Source: Antrihabitans stalagmiti (GTDB taxonomy: Bacteria > Actinomycetota > Actinomycetes > Mycobacteriales > Mycobacteriaceae). From it: a stretch of DNA of 64,000 nt. Position 1 is the stretch's first letter; each line of letters begins with the position of its first letter. The stretch is taken from contig NZ_JAEMNV010000006.1 of assembly GCF_016482825.1 (NCBI RefSeq), forward strand, positions 124,001-188,000. The letters are read 5' to 3'. Positions 8,907 to 17,945 of this stretch are shown piece after piece. Position numbers and translations under genes: made by a program. Under the pieces are notes generated by a model that worked only from the letters and a program-made list of their open reading frames with translations, was not told the DNA's origin and did not search any database.

Positions 8907-9551
8907 ATGGTGAATCGACCGACGACGGACGAGCGCAGCGGTCTCGTCGCCTCGGCGCTGACGATCGCCGAGCGCAAAGGGATCGACGCTGTCAGCGTCG
9001 CGTCGGTGGCCGACGAGCTCGGCATACCGATCGAGACGATGCGGGCGTGCTTCGCCGACGACGAGGCGTTACTCGGTGCACTCGCCGAATCGATGGTGCT
9101 ACGGCTGAGTAGTTCGATGCACGCTGCGTTGACTGCGGCCGCGGAAAGCGTTGATGTTCGTGGCGAGCGTGGCCTGCGGATACTCGTGCACAGTGGCCTG
9201 AGCGCGATGTGGCAGATCATCGAAGCGACGCCGGCAGAACAGCTTTTGGCCTACGAGTTCGGCTTCCATTCCATGAGTCGTGGTGGCGGTGGCAGCGTCG
9301 GCGCAGTGGCGAGTGTGCCGTTCGCCGCCGAGCAGTACCGCGTGATGGATGCCGAAGCAACAACTTTTCTCACCGAGTGCGCGCGTCGGACCGGAACGAC
9401 CTGGTTGGAGCCGGTTCCCGCGATAGCCCGTTTCGGTGTCGCACTGCTCGACGGTCTGGTGCGGCGCTGGCTGGTCGATCACCGTTCCGAAGCGATGATC
9501 GCGCAACTCGACGACCTCGCAGGCATCATCGCGTCGAAAGCGATCGAGTAG
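8907..9551 (+). CDS. TetR/AcrR-family transcriptional regulator
   Basis: From ATG 8907 (GTG 8883 is an alternative) the protein has 214 residues. The N-terminal helix-turn-helix is seen as ALTIAERKGIDAVSVASVADELGIPIETMRACFADDEALL, read here in two parts around residues 10-50. The rest is a helical ligand-binding domain. It diverges from the molybdoenzyme gene and is followed 5 bp later by an alpha/beta hydrolase, so it may control either. The helix-turn-helix is slightly unusual (MRACFADDE in place of the common LYRHFPSKE), but the family assignment is safe. Confidence 0.85.
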   Translation: MVNRPTTDERSGLVASALTIAERKGIDAVSVASVADELGIPIETMRACFADDEALLGALAESMVLRLSSSMHAALTAAAESVDVRGERGLRILVHSGLSAMWQIIEATPAEQLLAYEFGFHSMSRGGGGSVGAVASVPFAAEQYRVMDAEATTFLTECARRTGTTWLEPVPAIARFGVALLDGLVRRWLVDHRSEAMIAQLDDLAGIIASKAIE

Positions 9552-9556
9552 GCGTC

Positions 9557-10189
9557 ATGCCGTTTTTCGATGGCGCGGGCGGTCAGGTGCACTATCGGCG
9601 CTGGCAGGTCCAGACGCCACGCGCGGGGATGGTCTTTCTGCACGGCAGTCGCCAGCACAGCGGTCAGTACCACCGATTCGCGCGCGGGCTGAATGCGCTG
9701 GAGATCGAGGTGTGGGCACTCGACCATCTCGGCCACGGGCTGTCGGAAGGTGTGGTCGGGGAGTTGGCACCGATCGAGGATCTGGCTCGCAATGCGGCAC
9801 TGTTGATCGAGGTTGCCGGTCGTGATCGGCCCGACCTTCCGCTCACTCTGATGGGGCATTCGCTCGGTGCGGTAACGGCGGTCGTCGCGTTGGAGAAGGG
9901 CCTTACGACGGTGCCGGTGGTCGCCGTCATTCTCTGCGGGACACCGAAATCCATCGCACGAGCAGATGTTGCGCTACCCGGTCCAGCGACCTTGCTCGTG
10001 CACGGTGTCGACGACAGGCTTGCGCCCATCGACGCGGTCCGGGAATGGGTGGCGGGCAGCAGAAAGGCCGACGTCGAGTTACGAGAATATGCCGACGCCG
10101 GCCACGATCTCCTGCACGAACCGGTCCACGCAACGGTCACCGCGGACCTGGGCGACTACGTCGCTCGTGAGTCTTTTCGGCGGTCCTGA
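9557..10189 (+). CDS. alpha/beta hydrolase (monoacylglycerol lipase-like)
   Basis: This 210-residue protein has the nucleophile elbow GHSLG (Ser102), an oxyanion motif FLHGSRQHSGQY, and a GHGLSEG turn like monoacylglycerol lipases. A plausible acid (HGVDDRLAP) and histidine (DAGHDLLHEP) complete the triad. It starts 5 bp after the TetR gene, so cotranscription is likely. The final residues (ARESFRRS) and the stop codon lie within the left arm of a dispersed hairpin repeat, so the natural C-terminus seems to have been replaced or trimmed by the repeat. The protein is short for the family, with a reduced cap region. Confidence 0.88.
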   Translation: MPFFDGAGGQVHYRRWQVQTPRAGMVFLHGSRQHSGQYHRFARGLNALEIEVWALDHLGHGLSEGVVGELAPIEDLARNAALLIEVAGRDRPDLPLTLMGHSLGAVTAVVALEKGLTTVPVVAVILCGTPKSIARADVALPGPATLLVHGVDDRLAPIDAVREWVAGSRKADVELREYADAGHDLLHEPVHATVTADLGDYVARESFRRS

Positions 10190-10221
10190 CCACCGAAAAG
10201 ACTCACGAGGCGCGGAGCGCC
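10164..10221. repeat. dispersed hairpin repeat, copy 1
   Basis: A 17-bp stem beginning CTCGTGAGTCTTTTCGG (10164) pairs with the arm ending at 10209; the inner GGTC/GACC extends the hairpin. A second small hairpin GGCGC-GGA-GCGCC follows at 10209-10221. The element lies between the convergent hydrolase and FadD genes and could act as a bidirectional terminator, although it lacks a clear T tract. It is related to copies at 28.5, 37.7 and 38.2 kb but has TTTT where those have CTTT. Confidence 0.85.
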
Positions 10222-10222
10222 C

Positions 10223-12013
10223 CTAGCTGTAAATTGCCTCGACTTCGCCGGCGTACTGCTTGAGGACGATGTTGCGCTTGAGCGACATCTTCGGCGTCAG
10301 CTCGCCACCCTCTTGGGTCCAGTCGACGTCGAGAATACGAATCTTCTTGATCTGCTCCGCTTTCGAGACCTTCTTGTTGGTCTCGGCGACGGCGGCGTCG
10401 ATCTCGGCAACCAGATCCGCGTTCTTCGTAAGCTCCGCGACGGAGGTGTCGGCGGACAGACCGTGCCGTTCCTTCCAACCCGGAAGTGCCTCGGGATCCA
10501 ACGTGATCAACGCACCGATGAACGGCTGACCGTCACCGACGACCATGCACTGGCTGATCAGCGGGTTGGCGCGCAAGGAGTCTTCGAGCGTGGCGGGGGA
10601 GACGTTCTTGCCCGCGGCGGTGACGATGAGTTCCTTCTTGCGGCCGGTGATCGTGACGAAGCCGTCGTCGTCGATCGCACCGAGGTCGCCCGTCTTGAAC
10701 CAGCCGTCCTCGAACGACTCGGCCGATGCGGCGTCGTTCTTCCAGTAGCCGGAGAACGTCACCGGACCGCGAACGAGGAGTTCACCGTCGCTCGCGACCT
10801 TGGCGGCGTGGCCGTTGATCGGGCGTCCGACGCTGCCGACGCGGATGTTCTCCGGCGTGTTGACGGTGATCGCCGCGGAGGTCTCGGTGAGGCCGTAGCC
10901 CTCGTAGATCGTGACGCCGACACCACGGAAGAAGTGGCCGAGACGCGCGCCGAGTGGCCCGCCGCCGGACACCGCAGACTTGCACTGGCCGCCGAGCGCT
11001 GCCTTGAGCTTGCTGTAGACGAGCTTGTCGAAGACCGTGTGCTTGAGGTTCAGGCCGAATCCGGCGCCGCCGGTGTCCTGCGCCTCGCTCCACGCGATAG
11101 CGGTTGCGGCTGCCTTGTCGAAGATCTTGCCCTTGCCGCCGTCGTGCGCCTTCTGCTTGGCGGAGTTGAAGACCTTCTCGAACACACGAGGGACCGAGAG
11201 GATGAAGTCGGGCTTGAACGCGCCGAACTGCTCGACCAGGGTTGTCCAGTCGGAGGTGTGGGCGATCGTGACCTTGGCGTCGAGTGCGCCGACCGAGATC
11301 GCGCGAGCGAACACGTGCGCGAGCGGGAGGAACATCAGCGTCTTGTTGCCCTCGACGAAGATGCTGGCCAGCTCGAGCCGAACTGCCTTCGACTCTGCCC
11401 ACAGGTTGGCGTGCGTGAGCTGCACACCCTTCGGCTTGCCGGTGGTGCCCGAGGTGTAGATCAGTGTCGCAGGCGAGCTCGCGGTGACCTGTGCGCGCCG
11501 GGCATGCACGTCGGCGTCGGACACGTCCTTGCCACGCTCGATCAGTTCGGCGATCGCCTGCTTGTCCAGCTCGAGGGTCTCGCGGAGATCGGGAAGCGAA
11601 TCAGCGACCTCGTCGATGACCGCGCGGTGCCGCTGCGCCTCGACGACGGTGATGACGGTTGCGGAGTCTTCGAGGATCCACTTCGCCTGTTCGGGAGCCG
11701 AGGATTCGTAGATCGCTACCGTGCAGCCGCCTGCTGTCCAGATCGCGTAGTCGAGCAGAACCCAGTTGTAGCTGGTGGATGCCATGATCGCGACGCGGTC
11801 ACCGAGCTGAACACCCGAGGCGATGAGGCCCTTGGCGACGGCGGTGACGTCCTGTGCGAACTTCGCTGCTGTGACGTCGGACCAGCCGCCCGCGTCCAGT
11901 GGAACCTTGAACAACACAAAGTTGGGCGATTCCTTTTCGTGTTCGAAGACCGAGTTGGCCATCGACGCGTTCTCGGGAATTTGGTACGACGCCGGGACCT
12001 CGAACTCGAGCAT
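10223..12013 (-). CDS. fadD15: long-chain fatty-acyl-CoA synthetase, FadD15-like
   Basis: This 596-residue protein matches the length of mycobacterial FadD15. ANL motifs are complete: TLIYTSGTTGKPKGVQLTH (P-loop), GYGLTETSAAI, DGWFKTGDLGAIDDDGF, GRKKELIVTAAGKNVSP (hinge plus start of the C-terminal domain), and the adenylation lysine region near LTPKMSLKRNIV. It activates long-chain fatty acids with ATP and CoA for beta-oxidation or lipid synthesis, at the membrane face. It is monocistronic in appearance, convergent with the hydrolase across a hairpin repeat. The symbol is by resemblance; substrate range is not shown. Confidence 0.9.
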   Translation of the reverse strand: MLEFEVPASYQIPENASMANSVFEHEKESPNFVLFKVPLDAGGWSDVTAAKFAQDVTAVAKGLIASGVQLGDRVAIMASTSYNWVLLDYAIWTAGGCTVAIYESSAPEQAKWILEDSATVITVVEAQRHRAVIDEVADSLPDLRETLELDKQAIAELIERGKDVSDADVHARRAQVTASSPATLIYTSGTTGKPKGVQLTHANLWAESKAVRLELASIFVEGNKTLMFLPLAHVFARAISVGALDAKVTIAHTSDWTTLVEQFGAFKPDFILSVPRVFEKVFNSAKQKAHDGGKGKIFDKAAATAIAWSEAQDTGGAGFGLNLKHTVFDKLVYSKLKAALGGQCKSAVSGGGPLGARLGHFFRGVGVTIYEGYGLTETSAAITVNTPENIRVGSVGRPINGHAAKVASDGELLVRGPVTFSGYWKNDAASAESFEDGWFKTGDLGAIDDDGFVTITGRKKELIVTAAGKNVSPATLEDSLRANPLISQCMVVGDGQPFIGALITLDPEALPGWKERHGLSADTSVAELTKNADLVAEIDAAVAETNKKVSKAEQIKKIRILDVDWTQEGGELTPKMSLKRNIVLKQYAGEVEAIYS

Positions 12014-12082
12014 TAGCTATGACCTCCGTGTTACTGAGCGGTAGAAGTGCATTGCACCACATCCAGTGGACGTGCACATACG

Positions 12083-12754
12083 CTAGCTGTCCGAATTGGG
12101 TCGGTCGAGCTTTCCGCGGATAGTGCGGTGTTCGTCCAGCAGGTCGGTGACCTCGCGGTCTGCCAATTGATGAAAATCGTCGTACGCTGCGCCGACTCCG
12201 CCCATGTCCGCGGGCGACACGAGGCAGACGACCTCGTCGGCCACCGCTCCGAGTCGGCGGACAACTTCTGGCGGGCCGATCGGAACTGCGACGACGATCC
12301 AGCGAGCCCCCTCGGCTCGTGCGAGCGCACAGGCGGCGATCGCGGTCGCGCCTGTTGCCACACCGTCGTCGACGATCACGACCGTTCTGCCGTCGATCGC
12401 GATTCTCCTGCCGTCGGCACGCAGGACTCGGCTCCGCCGTTCCAGTTCGATGCGCTCCTGAACCTCGATGTCTTCCAGAGTGATTCGCGAAATCCGGGCA
12501 TGGTGGACGACATCGGGATTGAGCACCCGACCGCCGTCTTCGGAGATTGCGCCCATCGCCAGTTCCGGTTGCCACGGGACGCCGAGTTTGCGGACGAGAA
12601 CGATGTCGAGGTCGGTGCCCAGTTCGGATGCGACCTGCGCTGCGACCGGAACGCCGCCGCGGGGCAGGCCGAGCACAAGCGGTCGGGCCTCACGCAGGTA
12701 GTCCAGCGACTTCGCCAGCGTGCGACCAGCTTCGGCCCGATCCGTGAACGTCAT
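12083..12754 (-). CDS. phosphoribosyltransferase family protein
   Basis: This 223-residue protein has the PRPP-binding signature VVIVDDGVATGATA near residues 125-138 and an N-terminal segment GLPRGGVPVAAQVASEL that aligns with actinobacterial stand-alone phosphoribosyltransferases. These often occur as enzymes of unknown base specificity, or fused to dienelactone hydrolase-like domains. No neighbouring nucleotide gene indicates a substrate. It lies between fadD15 and a hypothetical gene, both also on the minus strand. Confidence 0.85.
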   Translation of the reverse strand: MTFTDRAEAGRTLAKSLDYLREARPLVLGLPRGGVPVAAQVASELGTDLDIVLVRKLGVPWQPELAMGAISEDGGRVLNPDVVHHARISRITLEDIEVQERIELERRSRVLRADGRRIAIDGRTVVIVDDGVATGATAIAACALARAEGARWIVVAVPIGPPEVVRRLGAVADEVVCLVSPADMGGVGAAYDDFHQLADREVTDLLDEHRTIRGKLDRPNSDS

Positions 12755-12814
12755 TTGGTGTTGACGCTACTCCGTGAAATCGCCCCGTTGGACGGCTGTT
12801 TTGCTGCGCAGGCG

Positions 12815-13300
12815 TCAGGCGCTGACGAGTGCGAGCTGACGGTCGAGACCGGCGAGTTCGAGCAGGTCGTAGAGGGTTCCACGCTGGCCGGCGATGGCTT
12901 CGAGGCCAAGCTCGAGTTCGCGGAGGATCTCGTCGTCGCGGCGGGCCGATGCGAGGTCGTCGATCGAATCGATGTGATGGGCGTAGAAGAGTTCGGCGGC
13001 GTGCTCGATCGCGGTTGCCGCGATCGGCGCGGAGGTCGGGGAGTAGCGGCGACGGTAGTTGCCGACCTTGCCCGCCCATGCGTCGCAGCTGCCGACTTCT
13101 TCGAACGTGCGAAGGAGAGCGCGGACGCCGTCGGCACGAGCCTGCTGGCCCTGCGCCTGCCGGTAGGCCTGGTAGCGATCGAGGATCACCGCGGTGTCTG
13201 ACGTATCCGTGGTTGCGGATTGAACGGCCTCGATGATGCACAGCGCAAGGTCTGGGCGGGCGGGATCGCCCTGGGCGGAGAACGTTGCGTTGACGTGCAT
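12815..13300 (-). CDS. hypothetical protein
   Basis: This 161-residue, predominantly helical, soluble protein was not recognised. Glutamine- and alanine-rich helices occur in the first half (DRYQAYRQAQGQQARADG) and acidic helices in the second. It has no signal peptide and no metal motif. Codon use resembles its neighbours. The upstream interval to the nitrilase gene is only 107 bp and carries no obvious control site. Confidence 0.6.
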   Translation of the reverse strand: MHVNATFSAQGDPARPDLALCIIEAVQSATTDTSDTAVILDRYQAYRQAQGQQARADGVRALLRTFEEVGSCDAWAGKVGNYRRRYSPTSAPIAATAIEHAAELFYAHHIDSIDDLASARRDDEILRELELGLEAIAGQRGTLYDLLELAGLDRQLALVSA

Positions 13301-13407
13301 GGTGAGCCTTCCGAGTCGACACCTTCGCTCGGTGTGTCGTTCCTAACACGCGTCGGCGTTACGGGTTTGCGCAAACTTTTGTTAGCAGTCTGCGTGCAGC
13401 ACTCGGT

Positions 13408-14220
13408 TCAGCGTTCGATCGTGCTGAATCGGCGCAGGTGCAGGGCGGGATTCCGCTCGCGGACCGAGGCGATCCGTGCGCCCGTCAACTCCGCGACGCC
13501 GGTGCCTGTTCGCTCACCGAGCGCTGTGACAATCGTCCCCATCGGGTCGACGATCATGCTGTTGCCCGCGCCACCCGGACCGGCCTGATCGGCCGCCGCG
13601 ACGTAGATCGTGTTCTCGATCGCGCGGGCCCGGACGAGAGTCGTCCAGTGGTCTTCCTTGAGCGGCCCGGGCACCCACTGCGCTGGCAGCAGCAGCACGT
13701 CGGCGCCCGCATCGACGATCCGCCGAGTGACCTCGGGAAAGCGAAGGTCGTAGCAGGTCTGCATCCCGAAGGTCAGCCCGCCGATCGTGAAGGTCTCGGG
13801 GGCCGCGATGTCACCGCGCCGAATAATGTCGGATTCTTTGAACCCGAACGCGTCGTAGAGGTGCAGTTTGCGGTAGACGGCTCTGACCTGGCCGTCCGGT
13901 CCCGCCGCGACGAGCGTGTTCGAGATGTGGTCGTCGTCGGCGAGGGTCTCGGCGACACCTGCGACAACGACGACGCCGGACGAACGCGCGCAGTCGAGCA
14001 AACCGCTGACGAAGGGTCCGTCCAACGGCTCGGCGGCGTCGGCCACGGATCGATCGAACTTCGGTGGCGTGAACATGGAGTACTCGGGCGCAACGACGAC
14101 ATCGGCGCCGCTGCGTGCGGCGTCGGCGACCAGCGCGCGCACCTGTTCGAGGTTTTCGGCCTTGTCGGTCCCCGGCGCGAACTGCGCAACGGCCACCCTG
14201 ACGGACTTATCGATACCCAC
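13408..14220 (-). CDS. carbon-nitrogen hydrolase (nitrilase superfamily amidase)
   Basis: The 270-residue protein has the nitrilase Glu-Lys-Cys triad: VVAPEYSMF (Glu), YRKLHLYDAFGFKESD (Lys), and MQTCYDLRFPEV (Cys). The length and spacing fit the omega-amidase/Nit1-Nit2 branch, which hydrolyses alpha-keto acid amides or deaminated thiols as metabolite repair. No signal peptide, so cytoplasmic. It is divergent from the DEAD-box helicase with a 76-bp interval. The specific substrate cannot be read from the sequence. Confidence 0.9.
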   Translation of the reverse strand: MGIDKSVRVAVAQFAPGTDKAENLEQVRALVADAARSGADVVVAPEYSMFTPPKFDRSVADAAEPLDGPFVSGLLDCARSSGVVVVAGVAETLADDDHISNTLVAAGPDGQVRAVYRKLHLYDAFGFKESDIIRRGDIAAPETFTIGGLTFGMQTCYDLRFPEVTRRIVDAGADVLLLPAQWVPGPLKEDHWTTLVRARAIENTIYVAAADQAGPGGAGNSMIVDPMGTIVTALGERTGTGVAELTGARIASVRERNPALHLRRFSTIER

Positions 14221-14296
14221 TCCGACAACGCTATACGTGCCCAGGTCTGCCAGACAGGTACTCCGCGCGCTCGGAAGGCAGTAAACTCCAGGTCAC

Positions 14297-16141
14297 ATGA
14301 GCGAAAATCAGGGTGACGGAGGGGCAGTCGTGCCCGATCGGTCGCCTGAGCAGAACCCTGAACCAGTTGCAGAATCTTTGAGTTTTGCCGATCTCGGCGT
14401 CGACGATCGGGTTCTTGCCGCGATCAAAGACGTTGGCTACGAGTCACCTTCACCGATTCAGGCGGCGACCATCCCGCCGCTCCTCGCGGGCGACGATGTC
14501 GTCGGCCTTGCCCAGACGGGAACCGGAAAGACCGCGGCGTTCGCCATTCCGATCCTGATGGGCGTCGATGTCAGCGCGCGGAAGCCGCGTGCCCTCGTAC
14601 TTGCGCCGACCCGTGAATTGGCGATCCAGGTCGCCGAGGCCTTCGGCAAGTACGCCTCGCACATTCCCGGTCTGCATGTGCTGCCGATTTACGGCGGTCA
14701 GAGCTACGGCGTGCAGCTGTCGGGGCTGCGTCGCGGTGCGCACGTCGTCGTCGGTACGCCCGGCCGGGTGATCGACCACTTGGAGAAGGGCACGCTCGAT
14801 CTGACCGAACTCGAGTACCTCGTGCTCGACGAAGCCGACGAGATGCTCAAGATGGGCTTCCAGGAGGACGTCGAACGCATCCTGCGCGACACCCCCAAGA
14901 CGAAGCAGGTCGCACTCTTCTCCGCGACCATGCCGTCGGTCATCCGCAAGATTTCCAAGCAGTACCTGAACAATCCGGTCGAGATCACCGTCAAGTCGAA
15001 GACGACGACGGCAGCGAACATCTCGCAGCGCTACGTCCAGGTCGCGCATCAGCGCAAACTCGACGCCCTCACTCGGGTCCTCGAGGTCGAGTCGTTCGAA
15101 GCGATGATCATCTTCGTGCGCACCAAGCAGGCCACCGAGGAACTAGCGGAAAAGCTTCGCGCACGCGGGTTTTCGGCGTCGGCCATCAATGGCGACATCG
15201 TGCAGGCCCAACGTGAGCGGACCATCGGACAGCTGCGGTCGGGCTCGCTGGACATCCTCGTCGCGACGGACGTCGCCGCTCGAGGTCTCGACGTCGAGCG
15301 CATCTCCCACGTCGTCAACTACGACATTCCGCACGACACAGAGGGTTACGTCCACCGCATCGGCCGTACTGGCCGCGCTGGACGTACCGGTGAGGCGTTG
15401 CTGTTCGTCGCACCGCGGGAACGGCATCTGCTCAAGGCGATCGAGCGTGCGACGCGGCAGCCGCTCACCGAAATGCAGTTGCCGAGTGTCGAAGACGTCA
15501 ACGCGCAGCGGGTAGCCAAGTTCGGCGACTCGATCACGGAAAGTCTCAACTCCTCGAACCTTGCGCTGTTCCGTCGCCTCGTCGAGGACTACGAGCGCGA
15601 GCACGACATCCCGCTCGCGGATATCGCGGCGGCACTTGCGCTGCAGTCCCGCGATGGCGAGAACTTCCTGATGTCGCCGGAGCCACCGCCGCCACCCCCG
15701 CGCGAGCGGCGAACCTACGACGACGAGCCGCGCAGGGAGCGTCCGCCGCGCAAGTTCGACGATCGTCACGATGATCGCCGTGGTGACGACCGACGTGGTG
15801 ACGACCGGGGTCCTTCTGCGCATCGCAAGACCGGTGTCGAGCTCGCGACCTACCGCATCGGTGTCGGCAAACGCCATCACGTGGTTCCGGGTGCGATCGT
15901 CGGCGCGATCGCCAACGAGGGTGGGCTACGGCGAAGCGACTTCGGCCACATCAGCATCAGGCCGGACCACAGCTTGGTCGAGCTGCCTGCAGATCTGCCG
16001 CGCGAGACATTGGAAGCGTTGCGACGCACCAGGATCAGCGGAGTGCTGATTCAGCTGCAGCTCGACTCGGGTCCGCCGTCGCAGAACACGAGGTCGGGCC
16101 GTGACGACCGCGGCGGCGGCAAGTACAACAAGCGCAAGTAG
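14297..16141 (+). CDS. deaD: DEAD-box ATP-dependent RNA helicase (DeaD/CsdA type)
   Basis: This 614-residue protein has the full DEAD-box set: Q-motif (FADLGVDDRVLAAIKDVGYESPSPIQ region), Walker A AQTGTGKTAAF, VLDEADEML, SAT (LFSATMPS), and C-terminal ATDVAARGLDVERISHV and HRIGRTGRAG. The linker from about residue 455 contains proline, arginine and DDR repeats. The last 85 residues form a DbpA-like RNA-binding domain (YRIGVGKRHHVVPGAIVGAI). It probably remodels RNA duplexes in ribosome assembly or RNA decay, often cold-induced. Single gene; no operon partner is evident. Confidence 0.93.
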   Translation: MSENQGDGGAVVPDRSPEQNPEPVAESLSFADLGVDDRVLAAIKDVGYESPSPIQAATIPPLLAGDDVVGLAQTGTGKTAAFAIPILMGVDVSARKPRALVLAPTRELAIQVAEAFGKYASHIPGLHVLPIYGGQSYGVQLSGLRRGAHVVVGTPGRVIDHLEKGTLDLTELEYLVLDEADEMLKMGFQEDVERILRDTPKTKQVALFSATMPSVIRKISKQYLNNPVEITVKSKTTTAANISQRYVQVAHQRKLDALTRVLEVESFEAMIIFVRTKQATEELAEKLRARGFSASAINGDIVQAQRERTIGQLRSGSLDILVATDVAARGLDVERISHVVNYDIPHDTEGYVHRIGRTGRAGRTGEALLFVAPRERHLLKAIERATRQPLTEMQLPSVEDVNAQRVAKFGDSITESLNSSNLALFRRLVEDYEREHDIPLADIAAALALQSRDGENFLMSPEPPPPPPRERRTYDDEPRRERPPRKFDDRHDDRRGDDRRGDDRGPSAHRKTGVELATYRIGVGKRHHVVPGAIVGAIANEGGLRRSDFGHISIRPDHSLVELPADLPRETLEALRRTRISGVLIQLQLDSGPPSQNTRSGRDDRGGGKYNKRK

Positions 16142-16167
16142 GCCACCCGCACTCCGCTCGCGGCCGG

Positions 16168-16764
16168 CTAGTTCGCGATATCGATAACCAGTCGGGTCGG
16201 GTTCGCCAACGCTGTCACCCGGAAGGCCGGGCGTTCGGCGGTCGTGCCGATGAACGACTGTGTCGTACCTTCGAACAGCGTTGCAAGGTGAACCTCGGCC
16301 ACGGCAGGCGCCGACGGGTCCGATAATGGGTCCGGACCCGCGTACTCGGTGACTCCGCTGTCGAACGGGTAGGCGGACCCGTTGATCAGCACCTGCATGA
16401 TCGACATGCCGTTGACGGGCAGATCGTTGCCGCTGCCGTCCTGGATCGCCTTGTCCACATATTCGACCGACCAGCCCGGTGCGCCCTTGCCGCCGAATTC
16501 GTAGACGACGCGGTCGTAGCCCTCGTGGTGGCCGATCCGGATGTCGGTGACGGTCAACGCGGCGTCCCGCGACTGTTTCGCTGTCTTGATGCCCGCGTCG
16601 GTCGGCGGCGGCTCGGACTCTGTCGTCGTGGTGGTCGTCGACGGTGTTGCGCTCGACGCGGCGGGGGTCGGCTCGGCCGGGCCGCTGTCTTCGGAGCAGC
16701 TTGCGGTCAGTCCGACGGCGAGTAGGGACGCGCATACGACGACGGTGTGACGGAAGTGACTCAT
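16168..16764 (-). CDS. lipoprotein with AMIN-like domain
   Basis: ATG 16764 gives 198 residues. An N-terminal signal ends in a lipobox (GLTASC), followed by a Ser/Thr/Pro/Glu-rich linker with a run of threonines. The domain beginning RDAALTVTDIRIGHHEGYDRVVYEF is the actinobacterial AMIN-like fold, related to cell-wall-targeting AMIN modules. It is likely anchored on the outer face of the membrane. It begins 5 bp after the RidA gene, so the two are cotranscribed. A longer upstream reading overlaps RidA and is not favoured. Confidence 0.85.
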   Translation of the reverse strand: MSHFRHTVVVCASLLAVGLTASCSEDSGPAEPTPAASSATPSTTTTTTESEPPPTDAGIKTAKQSRDAALTVTDIRIGHHEGYDRVVYEFGGKGAPGWSVEYVDKAIQDGSGNDLPVNGMSIMQVLINGSAYPFDSGVTEYAGPDPLSDPSAPAVAEVHLATLFEGTTQSFIGTTAERPAFRVTALANPTRLVIDIAN

Positions 16765-16769
16765 GTGCC

Positions 16770-17261
16770 CTATGGTACGTCGCCGTCGATCTCTATCTCG
16801 GCAGCGACGATCACCACGTTGTCGAGCGGTAGCGACTGCACGCCGACCGCTGTACGCGCGTGCGCACCGATCTGCGGACCGAACACACACAGGATCAGGT
16901 CGCTGAAACTGTTCAGCACGACCGTCGAGTGATGAAAGCCGCTGTCGGCGTTGACCATTCCCGACACATTCAGCCACGCGGTGACGCGGTCCAAGTCGCC
17001 GACGGCACGCGCGACACTCGCAATCATCGACAGCGCCGCCGACCGTGCCGCGTCGCATGCGTCGTCGACGGAAACCTGCGACGGGACCTTCCCGAACGGA
17101 CCAGCCAAGGTGCCGTCCGGGTTCTGGGCGGCATGTCCCGACAGGTAGACACGATTGCCGCGGACCCTCGCCCACTCGAAGGCGAACTGAAATCCGGGCT
17201 GGGGTTCCGGGGCGGGCGGCAGTACGAAGCCGAGTTCGGCGAGCTTGTTCTCTATTCGCAT
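16770..17261 (-). CDS. RidA/YjgF family protein
   Basis: This 163-residue protein has the RidA pattern: LSGHAAQNPDGTLAGPFGKV, then VDDACDAARSAALSMIASV, then VNADSGFHHSTVVLNSFSDL and a final VVIVAAEIEID strand. Family members deaminate reactive enamine/imine intermediates or bind small ligands. The usual arginine near the C-terminus that defines active RidA deaminases is not obvious here (ARTAVGVQSLPLDN), so it may be a Rid-like subgroup lacking that activity. It precedes the AMIN lipoprotein by 5 bp. Confidence 0.85.
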   Translation of the reverse strand: MRIENKLAELGFVLPPAPEPQPGFQFAFEWARVRGNRVYLSGHAAQNPDGTLAGPFGKVPSQVSVDDACDAARSAALSMIASVARAVGDLDRVTAWLNVSGMVNADSGFHHSTVVLNSFSDLILCVFGPQIGAHARTAVGVQSLPLDNVVIVAAEIEIDGDVP

Positions 17262-17292
17262 GTGCTCACCCCTGGTTTCGAGACAACCGTGC

Positions 17293-17847
17293 TCAGACGT
17301 CGACGCCGTTGATGCTGTGCACCAGCCAGCCCTCTGGTTTCGCTGTCAACGTACTGACCGCTGCGTTGAGGATTCGCGGCGAGCGACGCGTGTGTACGAC
17401 ATCGAGTATTGCCCTGATGACCCCGCCGTGGGTGACGATGACTACCGCGGATTCTGGATGTTCGGCAGCGAGTTGCTGCAGGACCCGCAGGCCTCGTTCG
17501 GCAACCTCGACGCGTGGCTCGAGTCCGGGATACCAGCCGTGTGGCCACTCGTGATACGCCTCCCAGTCGGTCAGGCCCTCTGCTTCGCCGTAGTGGCGTT
17601 CGACCAGGTCGTCGTAGGTTTCGGTGCGCGCCAAGCCGATGGATTCGCCGATGATGTCCGCGGTTTCGCTCGCGCGCGACAGTGGCGAACTGACCAGCAG
17701 GTCCCAGGTTCGGTCGGCAAGTCGGTGGGCGGCTTCCCGCGCCTGCGCGCGTCCGGTGTCGTTGAGCGGCACGTCGGAGGACCCCTGCAGACGGCCGTGC
17801 AGGTTCCAGTCGGTCTCGCCGTGCCGTACGAGAGCGAAGTAGGTCAT
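17293..17847 (-). CDS. histidine phosphatase (phosphoglycerate mutase-like)
   Basis: ATG 17847 places the catalytic RHG motif at its usual N-terminal spot (MTYFALVRHGETDWNLHGRLQ). The protein has 184 residues. SSPLSRASETADII and the second catalytic histidine (VIVTHGGVIRAIL) complete the histidine phosphatase pocket. Possible substrates include phosphosugars, cofactor phosphates or glucosyl-3-phosphoglycerate; none can be chosen here. It lies 31 bp upstream of ridA on the same strand, so RidA and the lipoprotein may share its transcript. Confidence 0.88.
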   Translation of the reverse strand: MTYFALVRHGETDWNLHGRLQGSSDVPLNDTGRAQAREAAHRLADRTWDLLVSSPLSRASETADIIGESIGLARTETYDDLVERHYGEAEGLTDWEAYHEWPHGWYPGLEPRVEVAERGLRVLQQLAAEHPESAVVIVTHGGVIRAILDVVHTRRSPRILNAAVSTLTAKPEGWLVHSINGVDV

Positions 17848-17945
17848 CGGACCCGGGTCGTGCTGTGTTTGTCGGGCGTCCGCATAATGAACCGCAGAGT
17901 AACTTAGCCCGGCCGATGGCTCCGACGAACGTCTTAGGGACACCC

